Origin: Asaia bogorensis
GTDB taxonomy: Bacteria; Pseudomonadota; Alphaproteobacteria; Reyranellales; Reyranellaceae
Length of the DNA: 64,000 bases
Direction of reading: 5' to 3'
Assembly (NCBI GenBank): GCA_945889625.1
Contig: CAMDCE010000007.1
Span: 56,038-120,037 of the forward strand
Made by a program: the position numbers and the translations under genes
Notes under the pieces: generated by a model
Database searches by the model: none
What the model saw: only the letters and a program-made list of their open reading frames with translations
What the model was told of the DNA's origin: nothing
Shown: positions 26,296 to 34,947 of the stretch, one piece after another
How positions within the stretch are numbered: the stretch's first letter is position 1
Layout: each line of letters starts with the position of its first letter

Positions 26296-26783
26296 AAGGC
26301 GCCGCTGCCGCCATGGCGCGGGTGGGCGGCACGAACGCCGGCCACCCGTGTCCGGTTGTCGGCGCGCTCGAGCCAGCCCAGGAACTCCGCCCGGATGCGA
26401 CCGCCAAAGACGCGACCGCCCTCCAGCCGCAATCCCTTGCCGGTGACGATCAGGACGACGCGCAGGCTCTGCTCGGTCGACTCGGCAAGGAACCGCGCGA
26501 CCGCACGCTCGGCGGCGACGAGCGTCATGCCGTGCAGGTCGAGCTTCGCTTCCGGCGAGCGCTTGCCGCGTGACAACGCGCGATCGATGTCGCGGTCGAA
26601 ATTCTCGAGGGCGCCTTCCCGCGCCTTGACTCTCCCCGGTATGACGGGAGGGGGGACTTGATTCTTCTCGCCTCCCTCGCTTCGGGGGAGGGTCAAGGCG
26701 GGGGAAGGTTTCACGGCCCGCCGACCAGCGAGCCGCTTCACGTCGGCCATTGCCGCCACGAACAGATCGAGGTCCTTGGCCAT
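26229..26783 (-). CDS. Smr (MutS2 C-terminal-like) domain protein
   Basis: A 184-residue protein. The Smr domain occupies about residues 78-170: KLDLHGMTLVAAERAVARFL, then VLIVTGKGLRLEGG and a C-terminal RHGGSGAFYVLL. Smr domains nick DNA or RNA; LDLHG and the TGKG-type loop are the key motifs. The first ~75 residues are a variable linker, and a 77-bp palindromic element lies inside it (26623-26699), encoding a Pro/Arg/Glu-rich stretch. The 3' end overlaps ada. Its start is 47 bp from the divergent TPR gene. Confidence 0.85.
   Translation of the reverse strand: MAKDLDLFVAAMADVKRLAGRRAVKPSPALTLPRSEGGEKNQVPPPVIPGRVKAREGALENFDRDIDRALSRGKRSPEAKLDLHGMTLVAAERAVARFLAESTEQSLRVVLIVTGKGLRLEGGRVFGGRIRAEFLGWLERADNRTRVAGVRAAHPRHGGSGAFYVLLRRRSSASSRSLRATPQR
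26623..26699. repeat. 77-bp palindromic element inside the smr reading frame
   Basis: The ends GCCTTGACTCTCCCC (26623-26637) and the reverse complement of GCCTTGACCCTCCCC (26685-26699) match at 14/15. Inside is a further dyad (CCTCCC...GGGAGG, 26670-26692). It looks like a short intergenic repeat that entered a coding sequence without closing the frame. No second copy was seen in this window. Confidence 0.6.
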
Positions 26784-26830
26784 GGCGTTTCGTGTAGCCT
26801 TGGCCGTGGGCCGGGTCTACACAGCGCCGC

Positions 26831-28177
26831 ATGGCCCTCCAACCCCAATCCCCGGCATCCCAGCCCGATCCAGATCTCCAGACCGGCCTGCAGTATTTGC
26901 GCGCCGGCTGGTACGACCGCGCCGAGCCGCTGTTTCGCTCGGCCGTCGGCCGTTACGGCGAGCGACCCGACATCCTGCACTATCTCGCAGTCTGTCTGTC
27001 GCAGCGCGGCGCACTCGCCGAGGCCGAGGTTCTGTGGCGCAAGGCGATCGCCAAGGACCCCAACGAGCCGATGCTGTCCTACAATCTCGGCTTGGTGGCG
27101 CGCCGTCTCGGTCGTCTCGACGAGGCGGCGAGGCGTTTTCGCGACACCGTCCGCCGCGCGCCGGCCCATGTCGAGGCGCGGCTGGCGCTGGCCGCGATCC
27201 ACATCGATCAAGGCCGCTTCGCCGCCGCCGAACGGGAACTCAGCGACGTCGTGGGCAATCTCGAGCGCGCCATCGAACAGCCGGGTGGTGAACAGATAAA
27301 GCCACTGCAGGCCCGCAGCCGCAACATGCTGGGCCATGTCCTCTATCGCCTGGGACACTATGCGCCGGCGATCGAGATGCTCGACCTGGCGCTGATCGAT
27401 GCCGGCGACGAGGCCGACCGGCGTGGCCAGATCCTGGGCGACCGCGCGCTGGCGCTGGGCGGGCTCGGCCATCACGACGAGGCCATCGCCGAAGCCGGCC
27501 GGGCGCTCGAGCTGGCGCCGCAGAACCCGAGCCTCAACCACGTGCTGGGCTTCGTGCTCTATTTCGCCGGCCGCGTCTCCGACGCCATCCCGCCGATCCA
27601 GAAGGCGCTCGAACTCGATCCCGGCTTCACGCCGGCGCTGCACACGCTGGCGAGGGCGCAGACCGCCGCCGGCCAGGCCGATGCCGCGGTCGAGGCGCTG
27701 CAGCGCGCACTGCGCCAGAACCCACTCGACCGCGACGCCATCCTGCAGCTCTCCTTACTCCACGTAGTGCACAGCAGGTTCGCGGCGGCGCTGGAGGCGC
27801 TGGAGCCCTATCTCAAGGCAGCGCCTGACGATGTCGGCGCGCTCAACAACCAAGGGCTCGCGCTGCGCGGGCTGAAGCGTTTCGAAGAAGCGCGGCGGGC
27901 GCTCAAGCGCGCGTCGAGGCTCGCGTCGGACGATCCGATGGTGCTGACCAATCTCGGCAGCGTGCTGGTCGATCTCGGCCGGGCCGCCGAGGCGCGGACC
28001 CTACATGAACATGCCCTGCGCAGCCTGCCGGGCGATTCGCGCCTGCTCGCGAACTATGGCACTTGCCTCGCCGCCCTGGGCGAGCGCGACAAGGCACGCG
28101 AGATCCTGGATGAAGCTCTCGCCGCCGACCCCAACAATGCCGGCGCGCTGGCCGCGCGCACCGGTCTGGACGCCTAA
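26831..28177 (+). CDS. tetratricopeptide-repeat protein
   Basis: A 448-residue protein composed of about eleven TPR units with the usual W/LG/Y..A..A/F..AL..P spacing. Examples are AGWYDRAEPLFRSAVGRYG, MLSYNLGLVARRLGRLDEAARRFRDTV and MVLTNLGSVLVDLGRAAEARTLHEHAL. There is no signal peptide, membrane segment or extra catalytic domain, so it is a cytoplasmic protein-interaction scaffold. The TAA stop at 28175 lies exactly at the edge of a palindromic repeat. Its partner cannot be predicted. Confidence 0.88.
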   Translation: MALQPQSPASQPDPDLQTGLQYLRAGWYDRAEPLFRSAVGRYGERPDILHYLAVCLSQRGALAEAEVLWRKAIAKDPNEPMLSYNLGLVARRLGRLDEAARRFRDTVRRAPAHVEARLALAAIHIDQGRFAAAERELSDVVGNLERAIEQPGGEQIKPLQARSRNMLGHVLYRLGHYAPAIEMLDLALIDAGDEADRRGQILGDRALALGGLGHHDEAIAEAGRALELAPQNPSLNHVLGFVLYFAGRVSDAIPPIQKALELDPGFTPALHTLARAQTAAGQADAAVEALQRALRQNPLDRDAILQLSLLHVVHSRFAAALEALEPYLKAAPDDVGALNNQGLALRGLKRFEEARRALKRASRLASDDPMVLTNLGSVLVDLGRAAEARTLHEHALRSLPGDSRLLANYGTCLAALGERDKAREILDEALAADPNNAGALAARTGLDA

Positions 28178-28274
28178 AGCGCGATGACTTTCACTCGAAT
28201 CGCGCCGTCGGCCGGCTCATGTACCGCTTTGCTGCGGGAGCCGGGCCGACGGCTGAAGCAAGAGTCATCGCGCT
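28178..28274. repeat. ~97-bp dispersed palindromic element, copy 1
   Basis: The termini are AGCGCGATGAC and its exact reverse complement GTCATCGCGCT. An inner dyad of CCGTCGGCC and GGCCGACGG makes the whole element a large imperfect hairpin. A second copy in the opposite orientation lies at 63741-63838 and matches over its whole length with few changes. The element begins directly after the TPR stop codon. Confidence 0.85.
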
Positions 28275-28287
28275 GCAGGGAGCGGCC

Positions 28288-28953
28288 ATGAGCGACGGCG
28301 CCGATCGTCTGGCGGAGGTGCGGGGCCGCATCGAGGCTACGGCCCGCGCCGCCGGCCGCGATCCGGCAGGCGTTACCCTGGTGGCGGTTTCGAAGACCCA
28401 TGGCGCCGACCGGGTGCGCGAACTCCTCACGGTTGGTCACCGCGTGTTCGGCGAGAACCGCGTGCAGGAGGCCGAGGAGAAGTTCCCCGCACTCAAGGCC
28501 GACTATCCCGACCTCAGGCTGCACCTGATCGGCCCGCTGCAGACCAACAAGGTGCGTGAGGCGGTTTCCCTGTTCGATACAATCGAATCGGTCGATCGCG
28601 AGCGGCTGGCCGCCACCCTGGCCAAGGAGATGGCGCGAGAGGCCAAGCGGCCCGACTGCTTCATCCAGGTCAATACCGGCGAGGAGCCGCAGAAGGCGGG
28701 CGTGCTGCCGGCCGAGCTCGACGCCTTCGTCGCCGCCTGCCGCGATGGCCACAAGCTGCCGGTCGTCGGCCTGATGTGCATCCCGCCGGTCGACGAGGAG
28801 CCGGCCCTGCATTTTGCGCTGCTTGCCAAGATGGCCGCGCGCAACGGGCTGACCCAGCTCAGCATGGGCATGAGCGCAGACTACGAGATCGCCGTGCGGC
28901 TGGGCGCCACGCATGTCCGGGTCGGCAGCGCCTTGTTCGGCGCCCGTCACTAG
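28288..28953 (+). CDS. yggS: YggS/PROSC-type pyridoxal 5'-phosphate homeostasis protein
   Basis: A 221-residue protein. The ATG at 28288, with GGGAG about 7 nt upstream, is chosen. An in-frame ATG at 28219 lies inside the repetitive element and is unlikely. The PLP lysine is in LVAVSKTHGADRV (residue ~36). GENRVQEAEEKFPAL and LIGPLQTNKVREA follow, and the C-terminus has SMGMSADYEIAVRLGATHVRVGSALFG, all family signatures. It buffers cytosolic PLP and is not an enzyme. It ends 2 bp before mutM and is likely co-transcribed with it. Confidence 0.95.
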   Translation: MSDGADRLAEVRGRIEATARAAGRDPAGVTLVAVSKTHGADRVRELLTVGHRVFGENRVQEAEEKFPALKADYPDLRLHLIGPLQTNKVREAVSLFDTIESVDRERLAATLAKEMAREAKRPDCFIQVNTGEEPQKAGVLPAELDAFVAACRDGHKLPVVGLMCIPPVDEEPALHFALLAKMAARNGLTQLSMGMSADYEIAVRLGATHVRVGSALFGARH

Positions 28954-28955
28954 AT

Positions 28956-29795
28956 ATGCCTGAACTGCCTGAAGTCGAAACCGTTCGCCGTGGCCTGATC
29001 CCGCGGCTGGTCGGCCGCCGCATCGTCCGCCTGCTGCAACGTCGCCGAGACCTTCGGGTACCGTTGCCGGCAAAGTTCGCCCAACGGGTCGAGGGCCGCA
29101 CCGTGCGGGCGATCGACCGGCGTGCCAAGTACCTCCTGATTCGCCTCGACGACGGCCAGACCCTGATCGCCCATCTCGGCATGTCCGGCCGCATGACCCT
29201 GCATGACGAAGCGAGCGCCTCCGAGCATCCGCTGCAGCGCCACGACCATGTGGTGATGGAGACCGACGAAGGCTGGCAGGTCCGGTTCAACGACGCCCGC
29301 CGCTTCGGGTTGATGCTGCTGGTGGCCGACGAGGCGCTCGCCAAGCACAAGCTCTTCAAGGGGCTGGGCCCCGAGCCGCTCGACGACACCTTCGATGGTG
29401 CGACATTGGCCGGTCGCTTGAAAGGACGCCGCACCCCCATCAAGGCCGCCCTGCTCGACCAGAAGACCCTGGTGGGCGTCGGCAATATCTACGCCTGCGA
29501 GGCCCTGTTCCTGTCCGGCATTTCGCCCCGGCGTTCGGCCCACACCGTCCAGGGCGAGCGCGCCGACCGGCTGGTCGCTTCCATCAAGCAGGTGCTGCTG
29601 CGCTCCATCGACGACGGTGGCTCGACACTGCGCGACCATGTCCAGCCGGGCGGCGAGCTCGGCTATTTCCAGACCCGCTTCAATGTATACGATCGCGTCG
29701 GCGCGATCTGCCCGACGCGCGACTGCGGGCGGGCGGTGCGCCGCCTGGTACAGGCCGGCCGCTCGACCTTCTATTGCGCACGCTGCCAACGCTAG
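28956..29795 (+). CDS. mutM: formamidopyrimidine-DNA glycosylase (Fpg/MutM)
   Basis: A 279-residue repair enzyme. It starts MPELPEVETVRRGL, giving the catalytic Pro2 and Glu3 after removal of Met. The H2TH region contains DQKTLVGVGNIYACEALF. The C-terminal zinc finger has the four cysteines CPTRDC and CARC, with the Arg of GRSTFYCARCQR at the lesion site. It excises 8-oxoguanine and ring-opened purines. It is the first gene of the conserved block leading to rpsT and dnaA. Confidence 0.97.
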   Translation: MPELPEVETVRRGLIPRLVGRRIVRLLQRRRDLRVPLPAKFAQRVEGRTVRAIDRRAKYLLIRLDDGQTLIAHLGMSGRMTLHDEASASEHPLQRHDHVVMETDEGWQVRFNDARRFGLMLLVADEALAKHKLFKGLGPEPLDDTFDGATLAGRLKGRRTPIKAALLDQKTLVGVGNIYACEALFLSGISPRRSAHTVQGERADRLVASIKQVLLRSIDDGGSTLRDHVQPGGELGYFQTRFNVYDRVGAICPTRDCGRAVRRLVQAGRSTFYCARCQR

Positions 29796-29827
29796 TCTAA
29801 GAGCGGCGCTCATCCTCGGAGGAAACC

Positions 29828-30607
29828 GTGGCCGCCTACGAAAACGTCAAGACCGAGACCAAGGGCCGGGTCGGCATCATCCGTCTCGACCGGCCCAAGG
29901 CGCTGAACGCGCTTTGCGCCGACCTGGTGCGCGAACTCGGCCAAGCGCTCGACAGCTTCGAGACCGACCCTGGCATCGGCTGCCTGGTGCTGACCGGCAG
30001 CGACAAGGCCTTCGCCGCCGGTGCCGACATCAAGGAGATGAAGGACAAGACCTACCAGGACGTTTTCCTGCAGGACTTCATCACCGTCGGTTGGGAGAAG
30101 GTAAGTTTCGTGCGAAAGCCGATCGTCGCCGCCGTCGCAGGCTACGCGTTGGGCGGTGGCTGCGAGATGGCGATGATGTGTGATTTCATCATTGCTGCCG
30201 ACAATGCGCGGTTCGGGCAGCCCGAGATCACGCTTGGCACCATCCCGGGCGCCGGCGGCACGCAGCGCCTGCCGCGCTTCGTCGGCAAGTCGAAGGCCAT
30301 GGATATGGTGCTGACCGGCCGCATGATGGATGCCACAGAAGCCGAGCGCTGCGGTCTGGTAAGCAGGGTCGTGCCGCTCGCCCAGCTGATGGAGGAGGCG
30401 GTCGCCACGGCGGAGAAGATCGCCGGCATGTCGCTGCCTGCCACCATGGTGGCCAAGGAAGCAGTCAACCGCGCCTTCGAGACCACGCTGGCCGAGGGCG
30501 TACGCTTCGAGCGGCGCACCTTCCATGCGACTTTCGCCTTCGACGACCGGACCGAGGGCATGAACGCCTTCGCCGACAAGCGCAAGCCGAGCTGGAAACA
30601 CCGCTGA
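29828..30607 (+). CDS. enoyl-CoA hydratase (crotonase family)
   Basis: A 259-residue crotonase. The GTG start at 29828 is preceded by GGAGGAAACC. The CoA/oxyanion-hole segments are [12 protein letters not shown] and [15 protein letters not shown]. The two acid/base glutamates are in GGGCE and [18 protein letters not shown], as in true 2-enoyl-CoA hydratases. It should hydrate trans-2-enoyl-CoA in fatty acid oxidation. Its place between mutM and rpsT is a conserved order in alphaproteobacteria. Confidence 0.93.
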   Translation: MAAYENVKTETKGRVGIIRLDRPKALNALCADLVRELGQALDSFETDPGIGCLVLTGSDKAFAAGADIKEMKDKTYQDVFLQDFITVGWEKVSFVRKPIVAAVAGYALGGGCEMAMMCDFIIAADNARFGQPEITLGTIPGAGGTQRLPRFVGKSKAMDMVLTGRMMDATEAERCGLVSRVVPLAQLMEEAVATAEKIAGMSLPATMVAKEAVNRAFETTLAEGVRFERRTFHATFAFDDRTEGMNAFADKRKPSWKHR

Positions 30608-30628
30608 TTCCGGGCGTCTGGGGCCCGC

Positions 30629-30657
30629 TTGACCGGGTCCGAGGCGGCCCGTATAAG
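30629..30657 (+). promoter_or_regulatory. sigma70-type promoter of rpsT
   Basis: TTGACC (30629-30634) and TATAAG (30652-30657) have an ideal 17-bp spacing. The expected transcription start is near 30664, giving a leader of about 20 nt with GAGGA before the ATG at 30685. Confidence 0.7.
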
Positions 30658-30684
30658 CCCGCCCTTCCGAGCAACGAGGAATAA

Positions 30685-30948
30685 ATGGCGAATCACAAGT
30701 CGGCCCAGAAGCGCGCCCGCCAGACCGAGCGCCGCACCGCCGTGAACAACTCACGCCGCAGCCGCGTGCGCGGCTCGGTCAAGCGGGTCGAGGAGGCGAT
30801 CGCCGCCGGCGACAAGAAGGGTGCGCAAGCCGCGCTCCGCGCCGCGCAGCCGGAGATCCAGCGTGGCGCCGACAAGCGCGTCGTCGACAAGAACGCCGCC
30901 GCACGGCGCGTGTCGCGACTGAGCGCGCGCATCAAGGCGATGGCCTGA
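30685..30948 (+). CDS. rpsT: 30S ribosomal protein S20
   Basis: An 87-residue basic protein starting [43 protein letters not shown], the standard bacterial S20 N-terminus. It ends [12 protein letters not shown]. It binds the 5' domain of 16S rRNA early in 30S assembly. It has its own promoter (30629-30657) and a strong terminator (30978-31009), so it is expressed as a single gene. Confidence 0.97.
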   Translation: MANHKSAQKRARQTERRTAVNNSRRSRVRGSVKRVEEAIAAGDKKGAQAALRAAQPEIQRGADKRVVDKNAAARRVSRLSARIKAMA

Positions 30949-30977
30949 GCGGTCTTTGCCCTCAGACGGTATGAACG

Positions 30978-31009
30978 CGCCGCTCTCACGAGCGGCGTTT
31001 TTCTTTTTG
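30978..31009 (+). terminator. rho-independent terminator after rpsT
   Basis: An 8-bp perfect GC-rich stem, CGCCGCTC / GAGCGGCG with loop TCAC, is followed by TTTTTCTTTTT. It lies 30 bp after the rpsT stop. Confidence 0.85.
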
Positions 31010-31548
31010 GCGATACACGGACGATACACTCGGAAAAAAGTCGGGCGGCCCGGCGAAAAAAAATTACGCGCTTTCCGTGAAGACCGTTTGGTCGACAATT
31101 GGGCGAACGACATACGATTCGCCTTTATCGCATCGCACCGACGAGCCAGCGCTAGATGTTGAGGTTGGTCACCGATTGATTACGACGGGGAACCGAAACC
31201 TCCGCATTGTCAATCGACTCGCAGCAAGAACAATCTGAATCACGTGTGGCGTTGTGCGTGTGAATCGTTTGCGCTGCTGATCGGGTCTGCTAAGAGTCGG
31301 CGCATCGCGATGAGGCGTGGGGCGCTGGACCGCGAGCCAAGGCGGAGACGAGGGGCTTTCCTCTTCGCCGAAAAACGAACGAGGGAGTATAAGCCACAGC
31401 GCATCAGCAACCCGACGATCCTAAGAAAGCAGCGTCCGGTCAGCGACGCTCATCCCAGATTTTTCGTCGACCTTGCTGAGCTGTGTGTCTTCCATCGATC
31501 GCCGGCTCGATGTCTGTGCTCCCCTTCAGCAAATGAAAAGCGGGGGCC
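31010..31548. other. 539-bp non-coding stretch between rpsT and the rhodanese/dnaA genes
   Basis: This stretch is visibly richer in A and T than its surroundings (for example an A9 run near 31056) and has no supported gene. Because it precedes dnaA I looked for origin signals. There is no TTATCCACA-type DnaA box on either strand, even with one mismatch, and no TTAA-N7-TTAA CtrA site. It must contain the promoter for the rhodanese-dnaA pair, but no convincing -35/-10 pair was seen. Confidence 0.5.
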
Positions 31549-32013
31549 ATGTCGAAAGACAACAAGATCGCCGGCACGTACGAAGTGTCCCCCGCATCCG
31601 GCTACGCCGGTGACGTGGTGCCGGCGACGGCCTGGAAAATCTTGAGTGACAACAAGGATGCGGTTCTGATCGACGTGCGCACCCGCGCCGAGTGGAACTA
31701 TGTCGGCCTGCCCGACCTGGAACCGCTGGCCAAGAAGCCGGCGCTGGTCGAATGGCAGGTCTTTCCGAGCATGCAGCCCAACCCGGAATTCGTGTCCGCC
31801 CTGGCCGGCGGAATCCCGAACAAGGAAGCGCCGCTGCTCTTTTTGTGCAGAAGTGGGGCCCGATCGGCCGCGGCGGCGAAAGCCATGACCGCGGCCGGCT
31901 ACAGTACATGTCTCAACGTGGCGGACGGCTTCGAAGGTCCCTTAGACGCGCAAGCCAAGCGCGGCGCGGCAGGGGGATGGAAGGCAGCGGGACTTTCGTG
32001 GAGACAAACGTGA
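31549..32013 (+). CDS. rhodanese-domain protein, coupled to dnaA
   Basis: A 154-residue single-domain rhodanese. The N-terminal VLIDVRTRAEWNYVGLPDL is the family's DVR-E-W motif. The active-site loop is FLCRSGARS with catalytic Cys100. AGYSTCLNVADGFEG follows, a standard C-terminal motif. No signal peptide is visible. Such proteins transfer sulfane sulfur, for example from thiosulfate to cyanide or protein thiols. Its TGA overlaps the GTG start of dnaA (GTGA), an unusual insertion into the usual rpsT-dnaA order. Confidence 0.92.
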   Translation: MSKDNKIAGTYEVSPASGYAGDVVPATAWKILSDNKDAVLIDVRTRAEWNYVGLPDLEPLAKKPALVEWQVFPSMQPNPEFVSALAGGIPNKEAPLLFLCRSGARSAAAAKAMTAAGYSTCLNVADGFEGPLDAQAKRGAAGGWKAAGLSWRQT

Positions 32014-33497
32014 ATCGAAATCAATCGCCGGCATCAGGCAGTAACGATGCAGCGTACAACCAAAAAAGTGTGGCGGGGGCCGAAATGGAAGAAATCGCAG
32101 TGCGCAAGGAGCTGGAAGGCCACTGGACGCGCGTCTGCGATCGGCTTCGCAAGGAAATCGGCGACAAGGCCTTCAAGACCTGGTTCGGCGAGGTCGAGCT
32201 GGGCGAGCTGAAGTTGGGCAAGCTCCGTCTCTATGCGCCGACCCGCTTCGTGCGCGACTGGGTCGGCCGCCACTACGGCGATCGCGTGCTGGCCTACTGG
32301 CAGGCCGTGGCGCCCGACGTGAAGAGCGTCGAGGTCAACCTCGTGCCGCCGCCGCCGGCGCCGCGCCGGGCCAACGAGATCATCGCCGTGCCGCCGGTGC
32401 CCTCCTCGCAGAACTACCAGCCGCCGATGCCGCGCTTGGGGCCGTCGATCGGTCGCGGCGGCGACGACCTCTTCCAGGGGCCGGAGGCGCGCTACACCTT
32501 CGCCAATTTCGTGGTCGGCAAGCCCAACGAGTTCGCCTATGCCGCCGCCCGCAATATCGCCGAGCAGGACCGGCCGCTGCCGGAGCGCAATCCGCTCTAT
32601 ATCTTCGGCGGTGTGGGCTTGGGCAAAACCCACCTGATGCACGCCATCTGGCACGCGCTGCGCGAGCGCGATCCCAAGGCGCGTGTGCTCTACCTGACGG
32701 CCGAAAGCTTCGTGAATCGTTTCATCCAGGCGCTGCGCACCAAGAACACCGGGCAATTCAAGGAGTTGTTCCGCAACGTCGACGTGCTGATGGTCGACGA
32801 CGTGCAGTTCATCTGCGGCAAGGAAGCCAGCCAGGACGAGTTTTTCTTCACCTTCAATTCGCTGGTCGAGCAGAACAAGCAGATCGTGCTGTCCTCGGAG
32901 AAGCCGCCGAGCGAGCTGCAGGACATCGAGGAGCGCATGCGCTCGCGGCTGGGCAGCGGGCTGGTCGCCGACATTCATTCGTCGACCTATGAACTCAGGT
33001 TGAGCATTTTGCAGACCAAGGCGGAGAATGCCCGCGTACCGGTGCCGACCGGGGTGCTGGAGTTCCTGGCGCACAAGATCAGCACCAACATCCGCGAGCT
33101 CGAAGGCGCACTAAACCGGGTGGTCGCCCATGGCCAGCTGATCGGCCGCGAGATCACCGTCGAGATGGCGCAGGACGTGTTGCATGACCTGCTGCGTCAG
33201 GCCGACCGCAAGGTGACGGTCGACGAGATACAGCAGCGGGTCGCCGCCCACTACAACATCAAGCTCGCCGAGATGAGCTCGCCACGCCGCGCCCGATCGG
33301 TCGCCCGGCCGCGCCAGGTCGCGATGTACCTCGCCAAGCAGCTCACCACCTTGAGCCTGCCACAGATCGGCAAGCGTTTCGGCAATCGCGACCACACCAC
33401 GGTCATGCACGCCGTGCGCAAGATCGAGGAACTGAAAGTTTCCGATCTGTCGATTGCAGAGGACGTCGAGTTGCTCAAGCGCCAGTTGCAGGGCTGA
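32010..33497 (+). CDS. dnaA: chromosomal replication initiator protein DnaA
   Basis: A 495-residue protein with a GTG start at 32010 overlapping the rhodanese stop; GGAG lies about 6 nt upstream. An ATG at 32085 (470 aa) is an alternative. Domain I has WTRVCDRLRKEIGDKAFKTWF. Domain II is a short Pro-rich linker. Domain III has YTFANFVVGKPNEFAYAAA, Walker A GGVGLGKTHL and Walker B VLMVDDVQFI. Domain IV has the DnaA-box signature RARSVARPRQVAMYLAKQL and GNRDHTTVMHAVRKI. It opens the origin for replication. A terminator follows at 33523. Confidence 0.97.
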   Translation: MNRNQSPASGSNDAAYNQKSVAGAEMEEIAVRKELEGHWTRVCDRLRKEIGDKAFKTWFGEVELGELKLGKLRLYAPTRFVRDWVGRHYGDRVLAYWQAVAPDVKSVEVNLVPPPPAPRRANEIIAVPPVPSSQNYQPPMPRLGPSIGRGGDDLFQGPEARYTFANFVVGKPNEFAYAAARNIAEQDRPLPERNPLYIFGGVGLGKTHLMHAIWHALRERDPKARVLYLTAESFVNRFIQALRTKNTGQFKELFRNVDVLMVDDVQFICGKEASQDEFFFTFNSLVEQNKQIVLSSEKPPSELQDIEERMRSRLGSGLVADIHSSTYELRLSILQTKAENARVPVPTGVLEFLAHKISTNIRELEGALNRVVAHGQLIGREITVEMAQDVLHDLLRQADRKVTVDEIQQRVAAHYNIKLAEMSSPRRARSVARPRQVAMYLAKQLTTLSLPQIGKRFGNRDHTTVMHAVRKIEELKVSDLSIAEDVELLKRQLQG

Positions 33498-33522
33498 GCG
33501 ATCCGCACCAAGAGATGCGAAG

Positions 33523-33545
33523 CGGGGCCTCGAGGGCCCCGTTTT
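33523..33545 (+). terminator. rho-independent terminator after dnaA
   Basis: CGGGGCC-TCGAG-GGCCCCG forms a 7-bp stem followed by TTTT, 26 bp beyond the dnaA stop. The T-run is short, so some read-through into dnaN is possible. Confidence 0.65.
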
Positions 33546-33615
33546 CCATTGCCGAATCAGGGCTTAAGGGCCTCAAATTACGAGCGAAATGGCTTCCCGT
33601 CGGCGGCCCTCATGC

Positions 33616-33621
33616 TATACT
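33616..33621 (+). promoter_or_regulatory. possible -10 element for dnaN
   Basis: TATACT stands out in the 212-bp gap before dnaN and would give a leader of about 80 nt. No good -35 hexamer is found 16-18 bp upstream, so this is weak. Confidence 0.3.
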
Positions 33622-33709
33622 TTCCAACCGTTCCGCCGGCACAATTTGCAGCCGGTGAAATGGGGTGTCTGAACTGCCTTTTTTGGCCCCTCGTTATAGC
33701 GACCAAACC

Positions 33710-34828
33710 ATGAAACTGACGATCGAACGGGCGGCGCTTTTGAAGGCCCTGGCCCATGTCCAGAGTGTGGTCGAGCGGCGCAACACGATCCCGATCCTGT
33801 CCAATGTCCTGATCACCGCCCAGAAGGGGCGGCTCAGTCTGGCCGCCACCGACATGGATCTCGCCATCACCGAGCAGGTCGAGGCGAACGCGAGCAAGAC
33901 CGGCTCGACGACGGCGCCCGCCCATACGCTCTACGAGATCGTGCGCAAGCTGCCCGACGGCGCGCAGGTCGAGCTCGAGACGGCGAGCGACGGCGGCAGC
34001 CTGGTGATCCGCGCCGGCCGCTCGCGATTTACGCTCCAGTGCCTGCCGCCGGCCGACTTTCCGGCGATGAACGAAGGCGACCTGCCGCACCGCTTCCAGC
34101 TGCCGGCGACCGACCTCAAGGGCATCATCGACCGCACCCGCTTCGCCATCTCCAACGAAGAAACGCGCTATTACCTGAACGGCATCTATTTCCACGCCGC
34201 GACCGCCGGCGGCACCCAGGTGCTGCGCGGCGTCGCCACCGACGGCCATCGCCTGGCCCGGGTCGAGGTGCCGCTGCCCAAGGGCGCCGCCGACATCCCC
34301 GGCGTGATCGTGCCGCGCAAGACGGTGGGCGAGGTCCGCAAGCTTCTGGACGAGAGTGACGGCTCGGTCGATATCGAGCTCTCCGACACCCGCATCCGCT
34401 TCGCCAGCGGCAATGTCACGCTGGTCTCCAAGCTGATCGACGGCACCTTCCCCGACTACGAGAGGGTGATCCCGACCGGCAACGACAAGGTGCTGAACGT
34501 GCCGTGCAAGGAGTTCGCGCACGCCGTCGACCGCGTCTCGACCATCTCGACCGAGAAGTCGCGCGCCATCAAGCTGGCCGTCGCCAAGGGCGTGGTCACG
34601 CTGTCGGCGACCAGCCCCGACGCCGGAAGCGCCACCGAGGAAATCGAGGTCGAGTACAAGGCGGCGCCGCTCGAGATCGGCTTCAACTCGCGCTACCTGC
34701 TCGACATCACCGAACAGATTGTCGGCACCGAGGCGCGCTTCCTGATGGCCGACGCCGGCTCGCCCACCCTGGTGCGCGACGGCGCCGACGAGAGCGCGCT
34801 CTACGTGCTCATGCCGATGCGGGTATGA
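33710..34828 (+). CDS. dnaN: DNA polymerase III beta subunit (sliding clamp)
   Basis: A 372-residue clamp, the usual length, starting MKLTIERAALLKALAHVQSVVERRNTIPILSNVL. Three repeated clamp domains can be followed: VPRKTVGEVRKLL in the second and the C-terminal EFAHAVDRVSTISTEKSRAIKL in the third. It ends HVLMPMRV-like (YVLMPMRV), the conserved C-terminus that lines the protein-binding pocket. It tethers polymerase to DNA. An upstream in-frame start at 33665 would add a non-conserved 15 residues and is rejected. Confidence 0.97.
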   Translation: MKLTIERAALLKALAHVQSVVERRNTIPILSNVLITAQKGRLSLAATDMDLAITEQVEANASKTGSTTAPAHTLYEIVRKLPDGAQVELETASDGGSLVIRAGRSRFTLQCLPPADFPAMNEGDLPHRFQLPATDLKGIIDRTRFAISNEETRYYLNGIYFHAATAGGTQVLRGVATDGHRLARVEVPLPKGAADIPGVIVPRKTVGEVRKLLDESDGSVDIELSDTRIRFASGNVTLVSKLIDGTFPDYERVIPTGNDKVLNVPCKEFAHAVDRVSTISTEKSRAIKLAVAKGVVTLSATSPDAGSATEEIEVEYKAAPLEIGFNSRYLLDITEQIVGTEARFLMADAGSPTLVRDGADESALYVLMPMRV

Positions 34829-34947
34829 CAGCCCAGCCTGGCAGCCCCCGCGCTTTTTCTCCCGACGCCGGAAGCGGCCCCGCGCCGGCAGCCTGCAACG
34901 AGTCTCCAGCCGGCGCCCCATCAGCCAGCGCCACGTCGAGGAGGGCC

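Noticed and set aside
31010..31548. Chromosome origin next to dnaA
   Set aside because: No DnaA box or CtrA site could be found on either strand, so no origin feature is reported.
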